Below, piece by piece: positions 8,435 through 16,110 of a stretch of DNA of 64,000 nt. This DNA is from an uncultured Lachnospiraceae bacterium. Its GTDB lineage: Bacteria > Bacillota > Clostridia > Lachnospirales > Lachnospiraceae. Position 1 is the first letter of the stretch. The number at the start of each line of letters is the position of its first letter. The stretch is taken from contig CAJUGD010000004.1 in the NCBI GenBank assembly GCA_910586205.1, forward strand, positions 1-64,000, in the 5' to 3' direction. The notes beneath the pieces were generated by a model. That model had not been told where the DNA came from. It made no database searches and worked only from the letters and a program-made list of their open reading frames with translations. A program made the position numbers and the translations under genes.

Positions 8435-9013
8435 TTACAGATTGATTTCTAAAAAGACCTTATCCCGATCATCCTGATCAATGGACAGGTAACGCTTTGT
8501 TACATCAATGGAAGAATGATTGAAGATGGTCATAATTACAGCAGGAGGTGTTCCTTTTTTCCATGCATGATAGCCAAACGTTTTTCGAAGGGAGTGACAA
8601 CTGATGATTCCGTCGATATGAAGATCCATGGCAGCAGCTTTGATAATGCGGAATGCCTGTGAACGGTTAAGGGGACGGTTTTCACCTTCCCGGCTTTGAA
8701 AGATGTAGTCATCACTGGCAACAGGACTCATTAATTTTCTCAATGTTTTCAGGGCGTTGACAGCTTCTTTGTTTAGGGCAATCAGGTTTTGTTTCCCTGT
8801 TTTTTGTTCGAGAACCTTTAGGTGTTTACGGTAAGTTTTTCTGTGAGAATCATAAACACTTCCCCATTTTAAGAGCAGAAGATCACCGATTCGCAAAGAG
8901 GTATTCATACCGAGAGTAACCAGGGCATAATTGCGGATTTGCTGCTTGTCAAGGTAGTACTGTTTGAACCTCTGAATGTCTTTTACATTTTTAATGGGCT
9001 GTGTCTTTTGCAT
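8435..9013 (-). CDS. Short tyrosine recombinase (FimB/FimE-like size)
   Basis: The protein has 192 residues from the ATG at 9013, with GGAGG 8 bases upstream; longer starts exist but have poorer sites. It consists of the catalytic domain of the phage-integrase fold with almost no N-terminal core-binding domain. All catalytic residues are in place: R41 (SLRIGD), a Lys in EQKTGKQ (K71 or K74), H140 and R143 (HSLR), H166 (NHSS) and the nucleophile Y175 (TKRYL). Single-domain recombinases of this size include FimB and FimE (about 200 residues), which invert promoter segments. No phage or transposon genes and no obvious attachment sites adjoin it. It is a candidate for acting on the inverted sites at 23901 and 24171, but that link is inference. 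Confidence 0.85.
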   Translation of the reverse strand: MQKTQPIKNVKDIQRFKQYYLDKQQIRNYALVTLGMNTSLRIGDLLLLKWGSVYDSHRKTYRKHLKVLEQKTGKQNLIALNKEAVNALKTLRKLMSPVASDDYIFQSREGENRPLNRSQAFRIIKAAAMDLHIDGIISCHSLRKTFGYHAWKKGTPPAVIMTIFNHSSIDVTKRYLSIDQDDRDKVFLEINL

Positions 9014-9123
9014 CTTTTGTACCTCCATACTGGTATTTGGCAATATGTGCCATTTCTTTATATTACCAGCATTTTACTCAAATTATATGTAAATTTAAGC
9101 AAGATACATTTGTGGATTGTGCA

Positions 9124-9164
9124 TAAAAAAGAGAACCAATTTTCCTGACGGAAAACGGTTCTCT
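9124..9164 (-). terminator. Intrinsic terminator of the marR operon
   Basis: AGAGAACC (9130-9137) pairs with GGTTCTCT (9157-9164), and an inner TTTTCC/GGAAAA pairing extends the stem. Read on the minus strand, the hairpin is followed at once by six T residues. It lies 37 bases after the stop of the 9201-9557 gene. Confidence 0.85.
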
Positions 9165-9200
9165 GATATTGTACCAGGCAGACATAATTTTTATGTGGGA

Positions 9201-9557
9201 TTATAAAAGCTCATCCTTTTTTTCAAGAATCGCAGCAACGGCAGCGCATGCCGGGCAGTCACAATATTTGGCGCCGGCGGATTTGATTTCTATTGCGTGG
9301 GCAGCCACATTCTTTGCTGTATCTTCTCCAAATACCTTTGCACCTGCTTCTGAATTTGCAAAAGCAATCAATCCGTCGATGGGCACGAGATCCATCTCCA
9401 GTTCTTTGATCAGATTTTCTGTCTGTTCTGCCTCCTGAGCGGTTCCGGATGCATCCAACCAAGCCTGTGCGGCAGCTTTGGCTTCTGCACAGCAGGAAGG
9501 TGCGTTCATCAATTCTTTTACCTTTTCTGTAACATAATCTTTTACATTCTGGTTCAT
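9201..9557 (-). CDS. Small conserved Cys-containing protein, often mis-named Hsp90
   Basis: The protein has 118 residues and is helical, with two cysteine clusters: APSCC near residue 22 and YCDCPAC near residue 100. Homologues in gut Clostridia are often labelled molecular chaperone Hsp90 in databases, but nothing in this sequence resembles an Hsp90 ATPase. The central part (DLVPIDGLIAFANSEAG) is a strong family signature by memory. The start has AGGA 8 bases upstream. It lies 24 bases downstream of the marR gene in one transcript that ends at the 9124-9164 terminator. The Cys clusters could bind metal or form disulfides. With the MarR gene it may belong to a stress or redox response, but function is unknown. 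Confidence 0.7.
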   Translation of the reverse strand: MNQNVKDYVTEKVKELMNAPSCCAEAKAAAQAWLDASGTAQEAEQTENLIKELEMDLVPIDGLIAFANSEAGAKVFGEDTAKNVAAHAIEIKSAGAKYCDCPACAAVAAILEKKDELL

Positions 9558-9581
9558 AATATTTGTCCTTTCTATAATGGA

Positions 9582-10013
9582 TTAGTCGTATTGCTTCAGA
9601 TTGTCATGAATCCGGCGGAGCATGGATTCACATAGTGCAATCTCCTCTTTAGAAAAACCTGCATATACGATGGAAGACATCTGATCAGAGACAGCAGTAT
9701 AGTCTTGCTGCAGGGATCTTGCTTTGCTGGTCAGTGAAAGAAGGGTTTTCCTGCGGTCACTTTTGTCAGGGATGCGGCTGACTAAACCGGCATCTTCCAT
9801 GCGGTCGATCATACTGGTAAGAGTAGTGGCAGCCAGACCAGTTCTGTCAGCAATATTTTTTAATGGGATATGTTCTTCTTGCCAGAGGACATAAAGGATT
9901 CTTCCTTGGGCTCCATTAAACGCATCAATCTTCTTTTCTGATAAAATCCTTTCAAAGATTCTGTCACTGATCCGTTTGATCTGAGAAACCAGATTGCCGA
10001 TCTCAATCTTCAT
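9582..10013 (-). CDS. MarR-family transcriptional regulator
   Basis: The protein has 143 residues, the normal MarR length. The winged helix-turn-helix is clear: PLKNIADRTGLAATTLTSMI (about residues 55-74), then the basic wing DKSDRRKTLLSLTSKA. Dimerisation helices flank it at both ends. MarR proteins are dimeric repressors or activators that respond to small molecules or oxidation, usually binding palindromes in their own promoter. The start has AGGAGG upstream. It is the first gene of a two-gene operon with the small Cys protein, behind a strong promoter, so autoregulation is likely. The AGAATTAATTTT dyad between -35 and -10 is a possible operator but imperfect. Confidence 0.88.
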   Translation of the reverse strand: MKIEIGNLVSQIKRISDRIFERILSEKKIDAFNGAQGRILYVLWQEEHIPLKNIADRTGLAATTLTSMIDRMEDAGLVSRIPDKSDRRKTLLSLTSKARSLQQDYTAVSDQMSSIVYAGFSKEEIALCESMLRRIHDNLKQYD

Positions 10014-10034
10014 GACAAATTCCTCCTTCTTAGG

Positions 10035-10063
10035 ATTATACTATATAGAATTAATTTTGTAAA
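10035..10063 (-). promoter_or_regulatory. Sigma-A promoter of the marR operon
   Basis: On the minus strand, TTTACA (10058-10063), a 17-base spacer and a perfect TATAAT (10035-10040) lie about 20 bases before the start codon. This is one of the best promoter matches in the window. Confidence 0.75.
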
Positions 10064-10297
10064 GCTTTTCCGGATGAAGCTACATTGATTCTAACAGGAA
10101 AACTGACAGAAATAATGCATAAAAAATTTATGGAAATTTTGGTGATTTATAAAAATGTAATAATTATTCCTGAAAAAATAATTGCATCTCACAGCACTCT
10201 GTCTTATACTAAAGAATACCAGAGTTTGGAAAAGTGGTTTTCAGACACATTCCGGAAGGTTTCAGGATTGTTTGACACAAGGTAAGGAGGAATTGAG

Positions 10298-11128
10298 ATG
10301 AGACTGGGAAAGATAGGAAAGCGAATGGCAGTTGTCTCGGCAGTATTGCTTATGTCTGCTGCAGTGGTGATGAATGTCTGGGCAGCGGAAAAGCTGGACA
10401 GAGTCACAGGACTGTATTGGAATGAGGATGATGACAATGATGAGAAGATGACAGAGGCCATATGGGAGGAAGTTGAAAACGCATACGAGTATGAGGCAGC
10501 TCTGTACCGTGACGGGAAGCGGGTTAAGACTATTCCCACAAAGAAGACCAAATTTAATTTTAAGAAGTATATGGATAAGGAAGGAGACTATACATTTAAA
10601 GTGCGGGCAATGGCCAAGGCAAAGAATAAAAAGTTCAGCAATGGATCCTGGTCAGAGGAGTCGGATGCTATCTACATTAATGAGTTTCGCGCCGATTATA
10701 ATAAGAACGGCAAAAAGAAGGATACCAGTCAGGAGGGTCCGGGCATGTCAGGCAGTGACGCCTCCGGGAGCACAAGCGCAGTCAGCACTTCCCCGTCTTC
10801 AAGCCCTTCTTCCAGCGCTGCGGGGGCATGGGTGGAAGACAGCATCGGCTGGTGGTACCGCCGTGCAGACGGCACTTATCCAGTGAACCAGTGGTTTCAG
10901 GATCCGGCAGATGGCAGGTATTATATGTTTGACGGCAGGGGATATATGATGACCGGCTGGATTGGCTGGGAGAACAGGCATTATTATTGTGATCCCAACG
11001 GAAGCCCTATGGGGGCTATGGTTACGGGAGATGTGACCATTGACGGCGTAGCATATCATTTTGATGATACGGGTGCTGCAGCGCAGGATACAATTTTGCC
11101 TGACTATAACAATTCAGATTCCCGCTAA
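10298..11128 (+). CDS. Secreted protein with cell-wall/choline-binding-type repeats
   Basis: The protein has 276 residues. It begins with a signal peptide (basic start, hydrophobic core about residues 11-28, probable cleavage after VWA). Residues 30-130 form a domain with a fibronectin-III-like feel (VTGLYWNEDDDN, then YEYEAALYRDGKRVKT, ending YTFKVRAMAK). A Ser/Gly-rich linker of about 40 residues follows. The C-terminus carries about three aromatic-rich repeats (GWWYRRADGTYPVNQW, GRYYMFDGRGYMMTGW, NRHYYCDPNG) of the CW_binding/glucan-binding type. Such modules hold secreted proteins on teichoic acid choline or polysaccharide. No catalytic domain is present. The gene is preceded by AAGGAGG. 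It stands alone between the divergent marR operon and spoIIIA. Confidence 0.8.
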   Translation: MRLGKIGKRMAVVSAVLLMSAAVVMNVWAAEKLDRVTGLYWNEDDDNDEKMTEAIWEEVENAYEYEAALYRDGKRVKTIPTKKTKFNFKKYMDKEGDYTFKVRAMAKAKNKKFSNGSWSEESDAIYINEFRADYNKNGKKKDTSQEGPGMSGSDASGSTSAVSTSPSSSPSSSAAGAWVEDSIGWWYRRADGTYPVNQWFQDPADGRYYMFDGRGYMMTGWIGWENRHYYCDPNGSPMGAMVTGDVTIDGVAYHFDDTGAAAQDTILPDYNNSDSR

Positions 11129-11234
11129 ACGGTTCAGTGGACCATCGGCTAGAAATTTTAACAACGCAATGGTGCGTGCCAGACAGTTCATACACACTCT
11201 GGATGTCTGAACTGGTGACACTCGGGAATTAAAA

Positions 11235-11264
11235 GCATATTTTGTCCCATTCCCTTCATATATT
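11235..11264 (+). promoter_or_regulatory. Candidate sigma-E promoter of the spoIIIA operon
   Basis: GCATATT (11235-11241), a 15-base spacer and CATATATT (11257-11264) lie 70 bases before spoIIIAA. They resemble the Bacillus sigma-E pattern (G.ATATT and CATACAAT; 6 of 8 in the -10). The spoIIIA operon of B. subtilis is sigma-E dependent, which fits. A near-palindromic AACAGTTCAG/CTGAAGTGTT follows at about 11279-11305. Confidence 0.5.
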
Positions 11265-11333
11265 GATAGAAAAGCGTAACAGTTCAGGGGGTATCTGAAG
11301 TGTTGCAGAAAAGCAAAACGGTGTGACAGCCGG

Positions 11334-12302
11334 ATGTATGGAGGGAGGGATTGTTTTATCGACAAATGGGACGAGTTGATTCGAATTTTTTCTAAAGATA
11401 TCCGAAATATTCTTAGGTACTTACCCATGGATTTTGAGCAGATGCAAGAAATCCGGATGCGGGTACAGGGGCCGTTTCTAATGATTCATAACAATCAAGA
11501 ATTTTTTATTACTCCAGAAGGAAAATTGAGCAAAAAAAGGGAAGATGCCTTTTGGGTCAGCCAAAAGGATCTAAAGGAAACCTTAGAATACATCAGTGAC
11601 TATTCCCTTTATGCATTTGAAGAAGAAATCAGACAGGGCTTTATTACCATTCAGGGCGGACATCGAATTGGCCTTGCGGGGAAAGCCGTTACAGACAGAG
11701 ATAAAATCCGCAGTATGAAGTATATCTCTTTTATCAATATAAGGCTTTCTCATCAGATACGTGGCTGCGGAAATAAGGTGATGCCATATCTGTATGAGCA
11801 TGGAGAAGTTTTCCATACCCTGATCGTTTCACCTCCCCGATGCGGAAAAACGACTCTTCTGCGGGATGTGATCCGCCAGATTTCAGACGGTACAGAAAAG
11901 GTGCCGGGAATGACCGTAGGGGTGGTAGATGAACGGTCGGAAATCGGCGCCTGCTATCAGGGAATCCCGCAGAATGATTTGGGAATCCGCACGGATATTC
12001 TGGACTGCTGTCCAAAGGCAGTAGGTATGATGATGCTGATCCGTACCATGTCTCCTCAGGTTATAGCAGTGGATGAGATCGGCAGCAGAGAGGATTTGAA
12101 TGCCATAGAGTATGTGATGAACTGCGGATGCAGGCTGATTGCCACCGTGCACGGAAGTTCTTTGGAAGATATTCGTTCAAAGCCAGTGTTTGGCAGGCTT
12201 TTGCAGGACAGGGTGTTTGGACGGTATGTGGTGCTGAAAAACCAGGGAAGGCCGGGAACTGTGGAGGATATTTATGATTCTCAGGGGAGGAGTCTTCTAT
12301 GA
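11334..12302 (+). CDS. spoIIIAA: Stage III sporulation protein AA (ATPase)
   Basis: The protein has 322 residues and is the AAA-type ATPase of the SpoIIIA-SpoIIQ channel between mother cell and forespore, related to type II/IV secretion ATPases. Walker A is PPRCGKTT (about 167-174) and Walker B is VIAVDEIG (about 243-250). The N-terminal domain carries the family pattern QEIRMRV..P. The start is uncertain: the ATG at 11334 lacks a good upstream site, while a GGAGGGAGGG lies just after it and could serve a downstream non-ATG start. The stop overlaps the spoIIIAB start (ATGA). It is the first gene of the eight-gene spoIIIA operon, conserved in order. Confidence 0.95.
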   Translation: MYGGRDCFIDKWDELIRIFSKDIRNILRYLPMDFEQMQEIRMRVQGPFLMIHNNQEFFITPEGKLSKKREDAFWVSQKDLKETLEYISDYSLYAFEEEIRQGFITIQGGHRIGLAGKAVTDRDKIRSMKYISFINIRLSHQIRGCGNKVMPYLYEHGEVFHTLIVSPPRCGKTTLLRDVIRQISDGTEKVPGMTVGVVDERSEIGACYQGIPQNDLGIRTDILDCCPKAVGMMMLIRTMSPQVIAVDEIGSREDLNAIEYVMNCGCRLIATVHGSSLEDIRSKPVFGRLLQDRVFGRYVVLKNQGRPGTVEDIYDSQGRSLL

Positions 12303-12832
12303 TGGTCAGCCTTTTTATGAAAATAACAGGATGTGTGCTGATTATATCAGGATCCTCTGGCTATGGGTTTTGGATGGTGTCAAACTATAAAGAACGGCTT
12401 TTGCTGTTAGAACAGCTTCGCCAGATGATATTTTTGCTGAAAGGTCAGATTCTTTATGCAAATGCTACTCTTTTAGAGGCGTTTGACGTGGTGGGAAGAC
12501 GTACAGAGGGTTCGCTTTCAGAGCTGTTTTTGCAGGTGGCGGAACGGATGGAAAGACAACAGGGAGAGCCTTTTTGTCAGATCTGGAAAGAAGAAACAAA
12601 AAAGTTTGCCGGTGTGGGACTGATGACAAAAGCGGACAGGCAGTCTCTTGAATCACTGGGGGAACATCTGGGCTTTTTGGACAAGGAGATGCAGGAAAAG
12701 AACTTGCTCCTTTACCTGGAGCAGCTAGATATGACCATTGAGGAGATGAGGAGCTGTCAAAAAGAGCGGTGCCGGCTTTATGGAAGCCTTGGGGTCATGG
12801 GAGGATTATTCCTGGCAGTTTTGTTGGTATGA
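12299..12832 (+). CDS. spoIIIAB: Stage III sporulation protein AB
   Basis: The protein has 177 residues, with a hydrophobic segment at each end (about 8-27 and 160-177) and a helical middle containing LLLLEQLRQMIFLLKGQI. It resembles type II secretion GspF domains and is thought to be the platform that anchors the SpoIIIAA ATPase at the mother-cell membrane. Two adjacent ATGs (12299 and 12302) are possible; both lie in the overlap with spoIIIAA, so translation is coupled. An AGGAG lies just upstream. Confidence 0.93.
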   Translation: MMVSLFMKITGCVLIISGSSGYGFWMVSNYKERLLLLEQLRQMIFLLKGQILYANATLLEAFDVVGRRTEGSLSELFLQVAERMERQQGEPFCQIWKEETKKFAGVGLMTKADRQSLESLGEHLGFLDKEMQEKNLLLYLEQLDMTIEEMRSCQKERCRLYGSLGVMGGLFLAVLLV

Positions 12833-12851
12833 TTCCGGAAAGGGGGAGAAA

Positions 12852-13046
12852 ATGGGAGTCAACTTAATCTTTAAAATTGCGGCAGTAGGAATCTTGGTGT
12901 CCGTGATCTGCCAGGTCTTAAAGCACAGCGGCCGGGAGGAGCAGGCATTTCTGACCAGCCTGGCAGGGCTGATTTTGGTATTGTTCTGGATGGTGCCTTA
13001 TATTTATGAATTGTTTGAAACCATTAAAAATCTGTTTGCGCTGTAG
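12852..13046 (+). CDS. spoIIIAC: Stage III sporulation protein AC
   Basis: The protein is small, 64 residues from the ATG at 12852, with GGGGGAG upstream; an upstream in-frame ATG at 12780 lies inside spoIIIAB and is rejected. It has two membrane helices (about 4-22 and 34-52) joined by HSGREEQAF, the family hallmark. SpoIIIAC is a membrane part of the SpoIIIA-SpoIIQ channel in the mother-cell (engulfing) membrane. Confidence 0.93.
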   Translation: MGVNLIFKIAAVGILVSVICQVLKHSGREEQAFLTSLAGLILVLFWMVPYIYELFETIKNLFAL

Positions 13047-13057
13047 GGGAAAGAGTC

Positions 13058-13444
13058 ATGACAATGATTACCATTAGTGTTGTAGGCATTACAGCGGCGT
13101 TGCTGGCTGTACAGTTAAAAGGGGTAAAAGGAGAATACGGGACTTACCTGGCTGCAGCGGCAGGCTGCTTTATCTTTTTTTATGGAGTTATGAAGCTGGA
13201 GGTGGTCCTGGATGCTCTAAAACGAATCCAAGATATGATTCACATGAACCGGGTTTATCTGACAATTCTGTTAAAAATTGCAGGAATTACATATATTGCG
13301 GAGTTTGCATCGGGTATCTGCAGGGATGCAGGCTATGGAGCTATCGGAAGCCAGATAGAGATTTTCGGAAAATTGTCTATATTGGCAGTGAGCATGCCGA
13401 TTGTGTTGGCTTTGTTGGAAACCATGCAGAGTTTTTTAAAATAG
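13058..13444 (+). CDS. spoIIIAD: Stage III sporulation protein AD
   Basis: The protein has 128 residues with three to four membrane helices, and contains the family signature YITILLKI-like VYLTILLKIAGITYIAEFAS at about residues 67-86. It is a membrane subunit of the SpoIIIA-SpoIIQ feeding tube and lies 11 bases after spoIIIAC. The order AC-AD-AE is as in B. subtilis. Confidence 0.93.
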   Translation: MTMITISVVGITAALLAVQLKGVKGEYGTYLAAAAGCFIFFYGVMKLEVVLDALKRIQDMIHMNRVYLTILLKIAGITYIAEFASGICRDAGYGAIGSQIEIFGKLSILAVSMPIVLALLETMQSFLK

Positions 13445-13501
13445 CTTTTGAAAGTATGCAGAAGGGAAGATGATTGGAAGGATGTGGAAAGGGGAGAAAG
13501 T

Positions 13502-14698
13502 ATGGCTGAAAGGAGCAGGCAGCGGGGTGCATGGGCAGTGGTTTTGCTCTGCTTAAGTTTGTTTTGTTGGCTGTATCCCAGACAGGTTTTGGCGGCCGGG
13601 CAGGAAAAAGATGAATATAATGGTTGGGAAGATGGAGTGATCGAAGAACTTTTAGGCAGAGATTTAAGCGGAGTGGAGGGTTTTTTACAGCAGGAGGCAG
13701 GGAACACAGAGATTACCTTTACAGGATTAATACAGGCGCTAATGGATGGAAATGGGAAAGAGGCAGGAAGGATGATTCTTTCAGGGCTGCGGGGAAGCTT
13801 GATAGATGAGATTTCTCATGGATGGCGTCTGGCCGGGGAGCTTTTGGCCCTGGGGCTGGTGGGAGCAGTCTTTGCTAATTTTTCCAGTATTTTTACAGGA
13901 AGCCAGATATCAGAAACTGCCTTTTTTATGGTATATCTGTTGGCCTTTACTGTATTGACAACAGCTTTTACAGACAGCATGGAGATTGTGGGGAGAGTGC
14001 TGGCAAGGCAGACAGAATTTATGAGAGTCCTTATTCCATGTTATTTTCCGGTGGCAGCCTGGGCCGGCGGAAGTGTTTCTTCAGCAGCGTGGATGGAATT
14101 TCTGATATTTTTGATTGCTGTGGTTCAACGGTTGTATTTAAGTATTCTTCTGCCATTGACCAAGGTTTATATGATGCTTGTAATGGCAGGTAATCTGGCG
14201 CAGCCGGATATGCTCTCTAAAATAACAGGGCTTTTAAAGTCAGTGATCGGATGGGGAAGGCGCTCTCTTGTGGGATTAGTGCTGGGATTTCAGCTAGTGC
14301 AGGGTATGGTGCTGCCCTATGCAGATTCTGTGCAGGCAGCAGGTGTAAACAAGCTTCTTCAGGCCATTCCCGGGGTGGGAGACAGCGCGGGAGCTGTGAC
14401 GAAAATGGTTCTGGGAGTCGGAACTCTGGTGAAGAACACCATGGGGGCAGCAGCAGTGGTGGTATTGGCCGTGCTGAGCGCTGTGCCTTTATTGAAGCTG
14501 GCGGTTCTTTTGTTTTTGTATCAATCCGTGGCAGGGGTGCTGCAGCCAGTAGGAGACAAACGCTTTACCTCCTGTATCAGTGAGATGGCAGAAGGACAGA
14601 AAATGCTCCTTGGGCTGGCAGGTTCAGGACTTCTTTTGTTTGCGGTTACGATTGCTCTGATCTGTGTGGGTACAAATGGGGTTTATATGGGGACGTAA
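13502..14698 (+). CDS. spoIIIAE: Stage III sporulation protein AE
   Basis: The protein has 398 residues from the ATG at 13502, with GGGGAG 6 bases upstream; the longer frame from 13448 would add 18 charged residues before the signal sequence and is unlikely. It has an N-terminal signal peptide (ends near VLAAG), an extracytoplasmic segment, then a polytopic C-terminal two thirds with about seven hydrophobic helices. SpoIIIAE is the large membrane subunit of the SpoIIIA channel. Family patterns such as KVYMMLVMAGNLAQPDMLSK are present. Confidence 0.93.
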   Translation: MAERSRQRGAWAVVLLCLSLFCWLYPRQVLAAGQEKDEYNGWEDGVIEELLGRDLSGVEGFLQQEAGNTEITFTGLIQALMDGNGKEAGRMILSGLRGSLIDEISHGWRLAGELLALGLVGAVFANFSSIFTGSQISETAFFMVYLLAFTVLTTAFTDSMEIVGRVLARQTEFMRVLIPCYFPVAAWAGGSVSSAAWMEFLIFLIAVVQRLYLSILLPLTKVYMMLVMAGNLAQPDMLSKITGLLKSVIGWGRRSLVGLVLGFQLVQGMVLPYADSVQAAGVNKLLQAIPGVGDSAGAVTKMVLGVGTLVKNTMGAAAVVVLAVLSAVPLLKLAVLLFLYQSVAGVLQPVGDKRFTSCISEMAEGQKMLLGLAGSGLLLFAVTIALICVGTNGVYMGT

Positions 14699-14763
14699 AT
14701 AGGGAGGATTGGAATATCCATATCCAGCAAACGGCAGGAGAAAAGCTTTAGGAGGAGAGTTGG

Positions 14764-15450
14764 TTGGAGGAACTGTATATTTGGGTTGGAAGCATTGCCG
14801 GATATTGTATATTTCTGGCAGTAATGCACAACCTGATTCCAGGAAAAAAATATGAAAAATATATTCGTCTGTTTACCGGAATGGTGGCAATTTTACTGAT
14901 TATACAGCCTTTGACCGGCAGATTGAGGCTGGAGGAAAGGCTGGCGCATTTTTATGAGGCGTTGGTGTTTCAGTATCAGTCAGAGGATTTAAAGAAAGAA
15001 ATATGGGAAATAGGAGAAAAGCGTTTGCAGCAAATGATCCATGAGTATGAAAATGCAGCAGCAGAGGATGTGAAAATGATTGCAGAGGACATGGGGCTGA
15101 CTGTTCTGGACTGTCAGGTGGAAATCGGCAGGGAGGAAGGGAGCAGACAGTTTGGCATGGTGGAGAGAGTCAGGATGAAGGTTTGTTTAAAAAATGGCGG
15201 GGAAAATGATCTGGGAGAAGAAAATGATTCAGGGGAAACGAGAGACATAGGCGCATGGGAGAAGGCTGAGATAGAGCCAGTTGTAATAAGAAAAGTAGAA
15301 TATGGAGAGGAGGCCGGGGATTCGTTGGATACCAAAAAAGAGAATAATGGAGAAAGAGAGGATTTTATTATAGGAAAACTGCGCAGGAAAATTTTGTCCT
15401 ATTATGATCTGGAGGAAGCATATGTGGAAATTCAAGTCATGGAAGGGTAA
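14764..15450 (+). CDS. spoIIIAF: Stage III sporulation protein AF
   Basis: The protein has 228 residues from a TTG start with AGGAGG 8 bases upstream. Two N-terminal membrane helices (about 5-22 and 35-52) carry the signature LIPGKKYEKYIRLFTGMVAI. The rest is a soluble extracytoplasmic domain with a charged insertion (Glu/Asp/Asn-rich, about residues 145-190) before a final conserved block. SpoIIIAF is a ring-forming-type channel component. The last 29 bases overlap spoIIIAG. Confidence 0.9.
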   Translation: MEELYIWVGSIAGYCIFLAVMHNLIPGKKYEKYIRLFTGMVAILLIIQPLTGRLRLEERLAHFYEALVFQYQSEDLKKEIWEIGEKRLQQMIHEYENAAAEDVKMIAEDMGLTVLDCQVEIGREEGSRQFGMVERVRMKVCLKNGGENDLGEENDSGETRDIGAWEKAEIEPVVIRKVEYGEEAGDSLDTKKENNGEREDFIIGKLRRKILSYYDLEEAYVEIQVMEG

Positions 15451-16096
15451 GGATAAATGGCTGTTTCTGCTGATAATCGGTGTCATTTTTTGCATTTTGG
15501 CTTTTCCGGCAGACAAGCTGTCTCAAAAGACTTTTGCGGATGGAAAGACGGGACATATGGCAGAAGACAGAACAGGAGATTTGGCAGCCAAGACAAGCGG
15601 GACAAAAGGGGCTGACAGCGCTATGGCAGGGGCAATGGATTTGGCGGCCGGAGATTCTTTGCAAAAGGACGCGGTTATGGCAGCGGCTGATGTAAAAGAC
15701 AGCTATGAGGCTGAACTGGAGCGGAGGGTAAAGGAAATACTGAAAAATGTGGATGGAGTGGGACAGGTAGATGTGATGATTGTGCTGAAATCATCTTCTG
15801 AAAAAATAGTGCATGTAGACGGAAGCAGTTCTCGATCTATGACAGAGGAACAGGACGGAAGCGGTGGAACCCGAAGAATAGAAAGTGAGGAACAGGGGCA
15901 AAGCACCATTATGATGTCAAATGGAGGGGGAAATATGCCGATTATTGAAAAGGAACTGCGTCCGGAAATTTCCGGAATTATTATCAGTGCAGAGGGAGGA
16001 GGAAAACTGAGTGTGAAGGCAGAAATTTCTGCTGCAATGGAAGCATTATTTGGGCTTCCGGCTCATAAGATAAAAGTACTAAAGCGGGTGGAGTAA
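15422..16096 (+). CDS. spoIIIAG: Stage III sporulation protein AG
   Basis: The protein has 224 residues from the ATG at 15422, with GGAGG 6 bases upstream and inside the end of spoIIIAF. One N-terminal membrane anchor (about 11-29) is followed by a linker rich in Ala/Gly/Asp and a ring-building domain related to YscJ/FliF: LERRVKEILKNVDGVGQVDVMIVL at about 100-123. SpoIIIAG forms the large 30-fold ring of the feeding tube in B. subtilis. Confidence 0.92.
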   Translation: MWKFKSWKGKDKWLFLLIIGVIFCILAFPADKLSQKTFADGKTGHMAEDRTGDLAAKTSGTKGADSAMAGAMDLAAGDSLQKDAVMAAADVKDSYEAELERRVKEILKNVDGVGQVDVMIVLKSSSEKIVHVDGSSSRSMTEEQDGSGGTRRIESEEQGQSTIMMSNGGGNMPIIEKELRPEISGIIISAEGGGKLSVKAEISAAMEALFGLPAHKIKVLKRVE

Positions 16097-16110
16097 AGGA
16101 GTGTCAGGTT

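Noticed and set aside
8435..9013. Tyrosine recombinase as part of a prophage or integrative element
   Set aside because: No phage, relaxase or transfer genes and no attachment-site pair are seen around it.
13448..13501. Longer start for spoIIIAE
   Set aside because: It would put charged residues ahead of the signal peptide; the ATG at 13502 has a proper ribosome site.
14251..14583. Gly/Ser-rich frame of 110 residues
   Set aside because: Out-of-frame shadow within spoIIIAE.
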